DNA of 64,000 nucleotides from assembly GCA_028281765.1 (NCBI GenBank), contig JANQJF010000113.1:124001-188000 (forward strand). The letters are read 5' to 3'. The position numbers and the translations under genes were made by a program. This document shows positions 17,032-24,785 of this stretch, piece by piece (the stretch's first letter is position 1; every line of letters begins with the position of its first letter). The notes under the pieces were generated by a model. The model was not told where the DNA came from. It did no database searches and was given only the letters and a program-made list of their open reading frames with translations. This DNA comes from Planctomycetota bacterium. GTDB lineage: Bacteria; Planctomycetota; UBA1135; UBA2386.

Positions 17032-17296
17032 TCACTCCGGGCTGATCACCCCGTCGATGGCGCGGATGATACCGTTTCCGGTGGTCGTGTCGAAAGCACC
17101 ATCCAGCGTCTAGCGGCCGTCGTGGATCCCAAACTCCGAGATGCCGGTGCCGAGCGACTCCGCTTGATGGCGGTGAATACGCGGCGGGTCGTCACCGACC
17201 CCGGGACTATGGAGGCCGAATCGATTACGGCCAACTTGTCCCGGTCGTAGTTCGCAGCCGACTCCACTGCGGATGCAAGCTGCTCGAAAACTGCCG
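17032..17296 (-). pseudogene. Decayed fasciclin (FAS1) domain gene
   Basis: Three pieces of a FAS1 domain appear in order in different frames. The first is VFEQLASAVESAANYDRDKLAVI then SIVPGSVTT. After a frameshift comes AESLGTGISEFGIHDGR, then a TAG codon. The last is TLDGAFDTTTGNGIIRAIDGVISPE with its natural TGA at 17032-17034. The order and the GNGIIRAIDGVI end match the C-terminal two thirds of FAS1 domains; the N-terminal part is missing. At least one frameshift and one nonsense change make it non-functional. It lies between msrB and the SigK-like gene. Confidence 0.65.
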
Positions 17297-17902
17297 TTAG
17301 CGCTCGCCCTGGTCTTCGTCGCGCGCTCCGAACTGGAGCGCACAAGAGTTGATTCAATGTCGCTTCCCGGTCGGACCGGGTCCGTCATTGAAGATGTGGC
17401 CGAGGTGACCCTCGCACTTCGCGCAATGGACCTCCATGACGCCACCGCCCACGTCCCGCGTCGCGACGGCGCCCGGGATGGCCTCCATGAAGTTCGGCCA
17501 GCCGCCGTCGACGAACTTGACGGACGAGTCGTAGAGCTTCGTGCCGCAGCCGGCGCACGCGTAGACGCCGTCTTCGTCGTGGTTGAGGTACTTGCCCGTG
17601 TAGGCGCGCTCGGTGCCTTCCATCCGCAGGACGCGGTACTGCTCGGGCGTGAGCTTGGCCTTCCACTCTTCTTCGGTCTGGGGCATGCGCGCTGTCTCCG
17701 TCTTGGCTATGGGTGAATCACTCGGCGGAGTCGCGACGTCCGCGGTCTCGGCGGCCGGTTCGGCCAAAGCGGGATCGGCCAAAGCGGGATCGGCGGGAGC
17801 GGGAGTCGGATCCGCCGGGGACGACTGCGGGACCTGCGAGCACCCGACCAGCCAAGCGGTGGCGAGCGCGCACAGCGCGTGTCGTGTCCTGAGAATCAAC
17901 AT
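17297..17902 (-). CDS. msrB: Methionine-R-sulfoxide reductase B, lipoprotein, with catalytic selenocysteine (in-frame TGA)
   Basis: The product starts MLILRTRHALCALATAWLVGC, a lipoprotein signal with Cys21, then a Pro/Ala linker containing 15-base tandem repeats (ADPAL units). The MsrB domain has both zinc CxxC pairs (C116/C119 and C160/C163) and GHLGHIFNDGPGPTGKRH. A TGA at 17356-17354 then falls exactly where MsrB has its catalytic Cys (RYCxNS). The frame continues INSCALQFGARDEDQGER to a TAA at 17299-17297, restoring the family C-terminus. With TGA as Sec183 the enzyme is 201 residues. The usual resolving Cys (GCGW) is Gly (GGW); Cys187, four residues after Sec, may replace it. It reduces oxidised methionines, probably in the periplasm. 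Confidence 0.92.
17323..17341 (-). promoter_or_regulatory. Bacterial SECIS hairpin of msrB
   Basis: A perfect seven-base-pair stem, GCGCTCC with GGAGCGC, closes the loop AGTTC. The loop begins 20 bases after the in-frame TGA. The second loop base is G and the third U, as in the hairpin at 8985-9005. An outer TCTT/AAGA pairing can extend it beyond an internal bulge. This is the position, size and loop character expected for SelB recognition. Confidence 0.82.
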
Positions 17903-18012
17903 GTCCCGATTCTCGGCCGGAGGCCACCCGCTCCTCAAGGGGGTGATGGCCTCTCGAAGCGATCCTTACCGCTTTGAGGGCGGTATCGGACCGCCTCGTT
18001 ACCGCAATCGTC

Positions 18013-19698
18013 TCATTGGTAGACGATCGGGTGGGTGATCGTGCATCCGCCGAAGGTCGTGAGCTGCAGCGTCGCCGGGCCGGCCGGCAGCGCAGGTGTC
18101 ACGAAGAACATCGCTCCCGGACTCACGGCGTTGAACGTCGTCGCGATTCCGTCGACCGTCACGCTGTTCACCTCGTCGAGGAAGTCCCCGCCGATGGACG
18201 CGAGCTCGTTGCCGGCGGTCGACAGTGGGCTCGGCAGGACGTTCTGGATGACGGGAGTCGGGTTCGCGAGTCCGGTGTAGCTGTCGCCGTTCGGGTTCTG
18301 AATGACGAACGGCGTGTCGCACGGCGTGCCGGCCGGCCGCACGAACGAGAGGTTCCACAGCGTGACGTCGTCGATCTGCGCGGGCACGCCGCCGACGGTC
18401 ACGGTCGCGAGTTCGGAGAAGCCACTGCCGATCACGGTCGTGATCGGTTCGGGGCCGCCGTGGTCCGTCTGGATCTCGACGACCGTGAGCGCCGGCAGCG
18501 GCACGAAGCGCAGCGCGACCGCGTTCGTCGTGACGAGCTGCGTCGAGCCGGACGGGTCGAGGTCGGTCAGTCCTTGGAGCGTGATTTCGCCGAGCAGCGG
18601 CAGCCCTGGCGGAATCGAGATGCGCACCGGCGCGACACCGGGACCGATCGAGAACGGCGCGACCGGCGTGAAGCAGAAGTCCCCGAAGCCGGTCGGGAGC
18701 GTGGTCGTGCCGTCCGCGCGCCCGAGCTGGGCGAACAGCGCGTAAGGAGCCGACGTCGTGCCGTCGGGCGCGTCGACGATGATCTCGAACGGTTCGAAGC
18801 TCGGCAGCGTGAGTCGGCGCAGCGCCGGCGTCGGACCGAAGCCACTGAAGACGGCCGGGTCGAACCCGATGAAGTACTCGGCGGAGAGCACGTTCTGCGC
18901 GCCCGCGCTGCCCGCGGCGCACGCCGGCGCAAGTGGCTGCGACGTAAAGGACCAGTCCTTGATGTCCACGGTCTGGGTGTCCGTGCCGGTCGAACCCGTG
19001 AAGCCGACGAACGCGGAGCCTTCCGGGACGTAGAACGGCGTCGCGACCTGATTCTCGTAGAACGGACCGTCGAGGTCGTGATCGACGGACACGAGCGGCG
19101 TCGTCAGGTCATCGACGAACACGTCGATGCGGCCCACGACGTCGTAGCGGACGCGCATCGTGTGCCGCTGTCCGTCGGCCAGGTCGAACGGCGCCGTCGC
19201 GCCCGCGACGAACCCGGGTCCGTTCGCCGGGAACAGTTCGCTGCCGATCTGGATGCTGATCTCGTTGTTCGACAGGTCCCCGATCTCGGACGGGTTCTGC
19301 TGCGTGTCGACTTCGATCGCCATCGCCGTGAGGTCCGGGAGGAGCAGAGTCCCCTCGCCGTAGCCGAGGTAGATGCCGCCCTGTCCGATGCCGTTTGTGC
19401 CGTTCTTCTGAACGACGAATGCGAACCCTTGGCCGCGCGTCGGCCCCGAGGTGATCCGGAAGTCGAACTGCGTGTCGAATCCTCCGGTGACGTTCACGGC
19501 CTGGTCGTACCAGCCCGCGCCGGTTTCGAGCTGCGCGGGCTGCGTCGGCCGCAGGGCCGAGCCGGTGACGTTGGCATCGCCGACGAGGGCGAGCGAGCTC
19601 GTCGTGCTGAAGTCGGGGATCGAGAACGACTGGGAGAAGGCGCTCGGCGTGAGCGCGGCGGCGCAGACGAGCGCGCTGAGGGGGCGAGTCAGGGGCAT
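18013..19698 (-). CDS. Secreted L-type-lectin-like protein with IPT/TIG domains
   Basis: I start at the ATG at 19698 (MPLTRPLSALVCAAALTPSAFSQ, signal peptide); the longer frame reads through the intergenic repeat. After it comes a bacterial legume-lectin-like fold: SSLALVGDANVTG, GFDTQFDFRITSG, GFAFVVQKNGTNGIGQGG, MAIEVDTQQN, and VDIKDWSF. The C-terminal half carries TIG-type segments (TTVIGSGFSELATVTVGGVPA; SIGGDFLDEVNSVTVDGI). The 561-residue product probably binds carbohydrate outside the cell (inference). A hairpin at 17920-17953 beyond its stop may end the transcript. Confidence 0.85.
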   Translation of the reverse strand: MPLTRPLSALVCAAALTPSAFSQSFSIPDFSTTSSLALVGDANVTGSALRPTQPAQLETGAGWYDQAVNVTGGFDTQFDFRITSGPTRGQGFAFVVQKNGTNGIGQGGIYLGYGEGTLLLPDLTAMAIEVDTQQNPSEIGDLSNNEISIQIGSELFPANGPGFVAGATAPFDLADGQRHTMRVRYDVVGRIDVFVDDLTTPLVSVDHDLDGPFYENQVATPFYVPEGSAFVGFTGSTGTDTQTVDIKDWSFTSQPLAPACAAGSAGAQNVLSAEYFIGFDPAVFSGFGPTPALRRLTLPSFEPFEIIVDAPDGTTSAPYALFAQLGRADGTTTLPTGFGDFCFTPVAPFSIGPGVAPVRISIPPGLPLLGEITLQGLTDLDPSGSTQLVTTNAVALRFVPLPALTVVEIQTDHGGPEPITTVIGSGFSELATVTVGGVPAQIDDVTLWNLSFVRPAGTPCDTPFVIQNPNGDSYTGLANPTPVIQNVLPSPLSTAGNELASIGGDFLDEVNSVTVDGIATTFNAVSPGAMFFVTPALPAGPATLQLTTFGGCTITHPIVYQ

Positions 19699-19745
19699 CT
19701 CTGTCTCTGGGTGGTGGGGGGGGAGCCGCGGTGGGAGTGTAGCGT

Positions 19746-19765
19746 GGGAGGGTCGGGTGGTGGGG
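19746..19765 (+). other. Potential G-quadruplex motif in the leader of the lectin-like gene
   Basis: Four G-runs of 3, 3, 3 and 4 bases are separated by loops of 1, 2 and 4 bases, on the strand opposite the gene at 18013-19698. A further G8 run lies close by near 19715. It fits the classical quadruplex pattern, but G-rich sequence is common here. Confidence 0.4.
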
Positions 19766-19772
19766 TCCGATA

Positions 19773-19895
19773 CGTTTTCGGGCACGGACCCGGGCCCGTT
19801 CACGTACCGCGGGTCGGGACGCGGGACACGTTCCGCCCGTGTTCCGTGTCCCGACCCGTGGAACGTGAACGCGCACGGACCCGGGCCCGAAAACG
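19773..19895. repeat. Large imperfect inverted repeat (58-base arms, 7-base loop)
   Basis: The left arm 19773-19830 begins CGTTTTCGGGC and the right arm 19838-19895 ends GCCCGAAAACG. They are equal in length, with about ten mismatches, and fold around the loop TTCCGCC. The inner parts (GGTCGGGAC / GTCCCGACC and CGTTCACGT / ACGTGAACG) pair perfectly. Within 19699-19995, 297 bases without a gene, this is the main structure. It could be an extragenic palindrome of a dispersed family, a decayed small inverted-repeat element, or a terminator for the gene ending at 19996. Confidence 0.75.
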
Positions 19896-19995
19896 CGAAC
19901 CCGCATGTCCAGGAACAAAAGAAGGGGCCGCCACGCCCCCCGACGCGACGACCCCATGCGGACCAAAACTTCTCTCCTGCTGCGCGTCTCTTCCC

Positions 19996-21213
19996 TCAGC
20001 TCGACGTGATCGTCCAGCTCAGATGATTCGTCACGAACGTCCCGGACACCCCCGGCGGCACCAGCCCGGCGTACTGCGAGCACAATGTGATCCCGCACAG
20101 CACCGTCAGGTTCGGCAGCGGGAACGGGATGCTCGCCGTCGCGCCACAAGGCGGACCGCTCGTCAACGTGGAGTTGAAGTAGGGTGGCAACACGTTGTTG
20201 CAGAGGATGCCGTAGTTCGTGCCGGGTCCCGCACACGGTCCGAGACCGAGGAACAGCACGGCCAGCCCACTCGGAGCGTTGATCAGATCGAGGGAGAAGC
20301 CGAGGTTGCCGATCGTCGGATCGCCGCCGAGGACGTGCTGGCCGGGGCAGGGCGGGGCCGTGCCGCTGACGCATGCGTTGCCGCCCGAAACCTCGGTGGA
20401 CGGCAGTTGGCAGAGCCCGGTGATGCGTTCGCCGAGGACTGCGAGCGGCGCGCAGCACCAGAGGATCAGCGGCTGGCACAAGAACGTGTTCGTGACGCCT
20501 ACCAGCGACAGGCCGTCGGTCACCGCCAGTTCGCGACGGCACGAGTCGTACGACATGCCGGTGATCTCGAACATCAGGATGCCGGTGCAGTCGTCGACCG
20601 GGAACGCCGGACAGACCGGTGTGCATGGCGAGGACTGCGGCGCGCGGTAGATCTGACCGAACGGCACCGAGCTTGCGCCGAACCACGCCGAACTCGCGTA
20701 GTAGATCTCGCCCGTCGCATCGTCGGTCGCGAGGGCACTGATTGCGTGATTCGGCGGGACGGAAGGCGTGCACTGCGACAGGAACGTGTATGTGCATCCG
20801 ACCGCGAAGAACGTCGCGATCCGATTGTCCGAGTAGCTGATGAACAGCTGCTGCGTCTCCTCGTTGAACGCGAGACCCGTCACGACGGAGCCCGCGACGA
20901 GACCGGGTGCGGTGATCGGCGGGCAGCTCGGGGCGCACGTGCCGCGGGCGTTCACCTTCATCAGCATCACGCCGTCACTGATCCAGGTCATGCGGTCTCG
21001 CGGGTCGTGCGCCGTGCCGCCGGCGTAGGGTGCGACCGCCGGGGAGAACGGGGGCGTGCACACGTTCATGTTGCAGGTCGTCGGTTCGATCTGCGCGAGG
21101 AACGGCGTCGCCTCGGTGAGGGCCAGAATGCGCGGCGGGGTCTGGGCCTGCGCGGGTGCAGTCGCCAGCGCGAGGGCGCCGAGTGTGAGGAGGTGGTGGA
21201 TTCTTCGGGTCAT
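19996..21213 (-). CDS. Secreted Cys-rich beta-propeller-like protein
   Basis: The ATG at 21213 follows a strong AAAGGAG site and opens a signal peptide (HHLLTLGALALATAPAQAQ). The 405-residue product has propeller-like blocks (GLAFNEETQQLFISYSDNRIATF, ALATDDATGEIYYASS, GMSYDSCRRELAVTDG) with many paired Cys, suggesting disulfide-tied blades. The C-terminus (GLGPCAGPGTNYGIL ... LTVLCGITLCSQYAGL) is of the same beta-tail type as the gene at 432-1772. It is an exported protein of unknown function, divergent from the lipoprotein gene at 21396. Confidence 0.85.
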   Translation of the reverse strand: MTRRIHHLLTLGALALATAPAQAQTPPRILALTEATPFLAQIEPTTCNMNVCTPPFSPAVAPYAGGTAHDPRDRMTWISDGVMLMKVNARGTCAPSCPPITAPGLVAGSVVTGLAFNEETQQLFISYSDNRIATFFAVGCTYTFLSQCTPSVPPNHAISALATDDATGEIYYASSAWFGASSVPFGQIYRAPQSSPCTPVCPAFPVDDCTGILMFEITGMSYDSCRRELAVTDGLSLVGVTNTFLCQPLILWCCAPLAVLGERITGLCQLPSTEVSGGNACVSGTAPPCPGQHVLGGDPTIGNLGFSLDLINAPSGLAVLFLGLGPCAGPGTNYGILCNNVLPPYFNSTLTSGPPCGATASIPFPLPNLTVLCGITLCSQYAGLVPPGVSGTFVTNHLSWTITSS

Positions 21214-21395
21214 CGGGAACTCCTTTCCTCCATCACTTGGGCGCGTGACCAACCGTTACAGAGGTTTTTCGCTCGGGTCCTGCCGCGGGGCCAAATCGCC
21301 GCGCCATCGAGGGTTTCCGCGACTGCTCAATTCCCGCTCACTGGTGCTCGATGAATCCGGGAACGAATCCGCAAAGACGAACAACGAGGACATCC

Positions 21396-23216
21396 ATGCC
21401 GACTACCGGACTTCATCCGCGTGCCACGCAACTCAGCCTCGCCGCCCTCGGCCTCGCCGCCCTCGCGGGCTGCAGTGGTGGTGGGAACGGCACGACCGCA
21501 CCGAGAATCTCGACGATTCCTCTGCAGGCGAACGACGGGCAAGGCTCGGTGTTCACGCTGGACCTCAAGGAGTACGTGAAGGACCGCGAGAACGGTCCCT
21601 TCACCTACAGCGTCGTTTCCGGTGGTGGCAGTTTCACTGGGTCGCAATACACCCACTCGTTCGACTCGATGGGCGAGTTCACGGTCACCTTCCGCGTGTC
21701 CGATCCGAGCAAGTCGTCCACCGGTTCGTTCACTGTACGCGTCCGGAAGGCGAACTACGCCGTGCTCCGGACCAACGACGAGCACCTGACGCTCTTCGAC
21801 ACGGACACCGAGAATTTCGTCAACGTCAGCACCTCGCGGAACCAGGAGACGTTCGAGACTTCGCTGCCGAAGGGGCACATGATCTTCGAGCGCAAGACCG
21901 GCACGAACTACGACCTGTTCTCGTTCAACCCGTACGACCGCAAGCTGACGACGCTCGGTGCGACGGTAGAAGACGAGCGCTACGTCGCGAAGACTTCCGA
22001 CAGCCGGGTCGTCTTCACACGTGGTACATCGGATGACACCGACCTGCTGGTGTTCAACGCGATCACCGGTCTGACAAAGGCGATCTCCGTCACCGATGGT
22101 CAGCACGACCGGAACGCGATCGTCAACAAGGACGACCTCGTCTATTACGAGCGGGGCGCCAATGGCCAGGCCGACATCTACGTCTACGATCCGTCGACGG
22201 ATGCGTCGACCGCGATCTCGACCGACGCGAAGGCCGAATCGGTACTCGGTGTCCTGCCGGACGGTGGTCTCGTCTTCAGCCGAATCGGCGACTCGGGTGA
22301 GACGGACCTCTACTACTATCGTCGGGATCGCGGTGTAAGCGAGATCGGAGGCGACCTCGCCGCGCCGGCACCGAGTCAGAGCAAGGCGTTCCATGCTTCG
22401 ACCACGACGAGCCAAGTCGTGTTCTCCGTCACCGCGTCGCCGACGAGCAAGAGTCTCTACTTCTGGACGCCGAGCTCGGGCCTTTCGCAGGCTTGCGTCA
22501 CAGCCGTCGACCTTACGTATCGCGACATCAGCGACGACGATGTCGTCGTCTACACCCGCACAGTCGGTGGCCAGGACGACGTCTACGCGTTCGACGTGCC
22601 GAACAGCACGCCAGGCGCGCCGATCGCCATCTCGACGAACGCTGCGAACGAGACGTTCAACGCTGTCGTGACGAAGTCGGGCAGTTCCTACGTTCTCTTC
22701 ACCCGCGCCGCCGCGCCGGACAGCCTTCACGTCTACAACGTCGACACGCCCGGGACGACGGACATCGCGAACGCCGCCGGCGTCGAGTATCGCGGCAGGA
22801 CTTCCAATGGCGACGTGGCCTACCGTCTCGCCGACGGCTCGGCGGTCTTCCACCTGGATCCGGCGACGGGCACGTCGACTTCGGTCACGGCCGGCCTGGC
22901 GCACACGGCGCTTGACTTTGCCGGTGCGGGCAGTGCCGACGGCGACTTCGTCGTGCAGGGCACGACGGCTGGTCAGCAGGATCTCTACCTGTGGGATCAC
23001 TCCGCTACGGCCCGCGTGGTCGTCTCCGAGGTCACCGGCAACGATTCATTCGGCGCGATGACGAGCGCCGGCGAAGTGCTGTTCACGCGCTTCGGCACGC
23101 AGTACTACCTCTTCGACCCGACGGATTCGACGATCGAAGCTCTGGCACCACCGGCCAACGTTCTCAACGTCACGAAGAACGAGGTGCTCACCACGTTCTC
23201 CGCGGACAACAGCTGA
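21396..23216 (+). CDS. Lipoprotein with PKD-like domain and TolB-type beta-propeller
   Basis: I start at the ATG at 21396 (GAGGA upstream), giving a lipoprotein signal ALGLAALAGC. Next is a PKD/Ig-like domain (YSVVSGGGSFTGSQYTHSFDSMGEFTVTFRVSD). About ten propeller motifs follow, of the form DGGLVFSRIGDSGETDLYYYRRD, NKDDLVYYERGANGQADIYVYD, and TSAGEVLFTRFGTQYYLFD, as in TolB/WD40-like proteins. The 606-residue product is a cell-envelope protein of unknown ligand. An intergenic hairpin follows its stop. Confidence 0.88.
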   Translation: MPTTGLHPRATQLSLAALGLAALAGCSGGGNGTTAPRISTIPLQANDGQGSVFTLDLKEYVKDRENGPFTYSVVSGGGSFTGSQYTHSFDSMGEFTVTFRVSDPSKSSTGSFTVRVRKANYAVLRTNDEHLTLFDTDTENFVNVSTSRNQETFETSLPKGHMIFERKTGTNYDLFSFNPYDRKLTTLGATVEDERYVAKTSDSRVVFTRGTSDDTDLLVFNAITGLTKAISVTDGQHDRNAIVNKDDLVYYERGANGQADIYVYDPSTDASTAISTDAKAESVLGVLPDGGLVFSRIGDSGETDLYYYRRDRGVSEIGGDLAAPAPSQSKAFHASTTTSQVVFSVTASPTSKSLYFWTPSSGLSQACVTAVDLTYRDISDDDVVVYTRTVGGQDDVYAFDVPNSTPGAPIAISTNAANETFNAVVTKSGSSYVLFTRAAAPDSLHVYNVDTPGTTDIANAAGVEYRGRTSNGDVAYRLADGSAVFHLDPATGTSTSVTAGLAHTALDFAGAGSADGDFVVQGTTAGQQDLYLWDHSATARVVVSEVTGNDSFGAMTSAGEVLFTRFGTQYYLFDPTDSTIEALAPPANVLNVTKNEVLTTFSADNS

Positions 23217-23232
23217 TCCGGATTCGTGAATT

Positions 23233-23261
23233 CGCCAGTCCCGATACGGTCGGGGCTGGCG
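23233..23261. terminator. Bidirectional hairpin between convergent genes
   Basis: A 12-base-pair stem (CGCCAGTCCCGA with TCGGGGCTGGCG, one G-U pair) surrounds a loop of about five bases. It lies 16 bases after the lipoprotein stop and just before the 3' end of the convergent gene ending at 23265. No T-run follows on either side. The position favours a shared terminator. Confidence 0.6.
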
Positions 23262-23264
23262 CGT

Positions 23265-23711
23265 TCATGTACGGAGAGACGCGAGGAACTCGTCTTTCCA
23301 GTGGTAGCCCTCGAGCAGGGTCGGGTCGTCGAACCCCAGCACCTTGAGCGCGACGTAGAGGGCTTCGATCGACGCGAGTCCTTGCGGCGGGTCGTCGTAG
23401 ACGCGGCTCACGCGTGGATACGCGGTCTCGACGTCGCCGGGTATCGAGCGGCGGATAGGCTCGCCTTCGAGGCAAGCTTCGAGCTGTGGGAGCCATCGCC
23501 ACGTGCTGTCGAGTAGCAGCAGCGGACGCTCCGCGTCGGCGGGGGACAGTGGCGGCGCATCGACGCTCAGCAAGAGGAAGCCGGTCGCGTCGAATCGGAA
23601 CGTCTTCGTCGCCTTGTGAAACACGAAGCCCGGCCGGTCGTGGAGGAACCGCAACGAGCACTTGCTGATACGCTCCTTCGGGTGGCGGATGATCGTGACT
23701 TCGGGCGGCAT
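23265..23711 (-). CDS. Tsr3/DTW-superfamily (DUF367-like) aminocarboxypropyltransferase-like protein
   Basis: The 148-residue protein begins EVTIIRHPKERISKCSL, resembling the HPKKCS start of Tsr3. It contains LLLDSTWRWLPQLE (the D-x-T-W / D-S-W element of the DTW/Tsr3 fold) and ends with PQGLASIEALYVALKVLGF, like the S-x-x-E-A-L block. Members transfer the aminocarboxypropyl group of SAM to RNA bases. It is short for Tsr3 and the RNA target is unknown. It lies 12 bases upstream of the glycosyltransferase gene. Confidence 0.6.
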   Translation of the reverse strand: MPPEVTIIRHPKERISKCSLRFLHDRPGFVFHKATKTFRFDATGFLLLSVDAPPLSPADAERPLLLLDSTWRWLPQLEACLEGEPIRRSIPGDVETAYPRVSRVYDDPPQGLASIEALYVALKVLGFDDPTLLEGYHWKDEFLASLRT

Positions 23712-23723
23712 GGCGCGATCAGT

Positions 23724-24734
23724 CTATACGGACGCGAGCACGTGCTCGACCGCGCGTTCCACCGTGTCGAGTTCGAGCCCGAGGATGCACTGCGGGGATG
23801 CGCACGTGCGCCGCTTGCACGGGCGGCACGGGACCTCGTGGAAGAGCACTTCGTGGCCATGGCCGCGCGGGCCGTATAGGCGGTGGTCCTTCGGGCCGAA
23901 CAGCGCGACGACCCGCGTGCCTGTTGCGGCCGCGATGTGCAGCGGGCCAGTGTCCGCCGCGACGACGAGATGCGCGTCGGCCATGACGGCCGCCAGGCCG
24001 AGGAGTCCGAGCGCGGTGCCGTCGAGCGGGCGGGTGCCGGGCGCGGCCGCGAGCACGCGTTCGGCGAGCTCGCGTTCGCCGGGACCGAAGCTGATCGCGA
24101 CGTCGTGGCCGCGATCCACGAGAGAACGCGCGAGCGCCGCGTGCTTGTCGACCGGCCAGCGCTTGAACGCCGCGAACGCGCTCGCGCCCGGGTGGATCAA
24201 CACGCGGCGCCGGTCATCGCGATGCCAGAATTCGGGCTCGACGTCGGGCGGCGGCAGGATCGGCTGTGCGGGCGCGCCGGCGAGACCCAGCTCGCGCAGC
24301 AGTGCGTAGCCGCGGTCGGCGCGGTGCGGCAGCGGCTCCGGGAGCGGCACCGCGACGTCGTACGCCCGATGCGCACCCTCGCGCGCGCCTCCCGGCGCGA
24401 AGCCGAGCTTGGTCTTCGCGCGGCAGAAGCGGACCGGCACCGCGCTCTTGAGGATGCCGTGCAGGTCGAGGACGACGTCGTATTCGACCTTGCGGAGGCT
24501 GCGGAAGAACCCCGGCAGGCGCCACTTCCGCTTGCGTGGATACACGATGACGCGCCGGATCTGCGGGTGCCCGCGCAGGACGCCTTCGAACCGATCCTCG
24601 ACGAGGAAATCGATCTGCACGTCGGGGCGCTCCTCGGCGAGGGCCGCGACCGTTTCGAGCGCGAACAGCACGTCGCCGAGCGCCGAGAGGCGAACGACGA
24701 GGACTTGCGAGCCGTGCGGGAGTTCGGTTGCCAC
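23724..24734 (-). CDS. Glycosyltransferase family 9 (heptosyltransferase-like)
   Basis: I start at the GTG at 24734 (VATELPHGSQVLVVRLSALGDVLF). The N-terminal RLSALGDVL is the GT9 hallmark. VLDLHGILKSAVPVRF, VLIHPGASAFAAFKRWP and ADTGPLHIAAATGTRVVALFGPKDHRLYGP complete the nucleotide-sugar site and C-terminal fold. It ends with a Cys cluster (CRPCKRRTCASPQC). The 336-residue enzyme adds a heptose-like sugar to lipid A core or another envelope glycan. It stands head-to-head with the Kdo-kinase-like gene, consistent with an outer membrane bearing LPS-type glycans. Confidence 0.88.
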   Translation of the reverse strand: MATELPHGSQVLVVRLSALGDVLFALETVAALAEERPDVQIDFLVEDRFEGVLRGHPQIRRVIVYPRKRKWRLPGFFRSLRKVEYDVVLDLHGILKSAVPVRFCRAKTKLGFAPGGAREGAHRAYDVAVPLPEPLPHRADRGYALLRELGLAGAPAQPILPPPDVEPEFWHRDDRRRVLIHPGASAFAAFKRWPVDKHAALARSLVDRGHDVAISFGPGERELAERVLAAAPGTRPLDGTALGLLGLAAVMADAHLVVAADTGPLHIAAATGTRVVALFGPKDHRLYGPRGHGHEVLFHEVPCRPCKRRTCASPQCILGLELDTVERAVEHVLASV

Positions 24735-24785
24735 GAGTAGGTCGATGCGAAAGCGGACCGCAGGCGTAACATCCGGTCGAGGATT

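Noticed and set aside
17354..17902. Truncated, inactive MsrB ending at TGA
   Set aside because: The downstream frame restores the MsrB C-terminus with TGA at the catalytic Cys position.
17920..17953. Strong terminator after the lectin-like gene
   Set aside because: Only a 7-bp GAGGCCA/TGGCCTC stem with a large imperfect interior and no T-run; mentioned with the gene but not listed as a terminator.
17974..21354. 1126-codon open frame on the plus strand
   Set aside because: It is antisense to the lectin-like and propeller genes, passes through the palindrome, is Arg/Asp-rich without domains, and the opposite frames have signal peptides and real motifs.
21327..23000. 557-codon minus-strand frame
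   Set aside because: Antisense to the lipoprotein propeller gene, with no domains.
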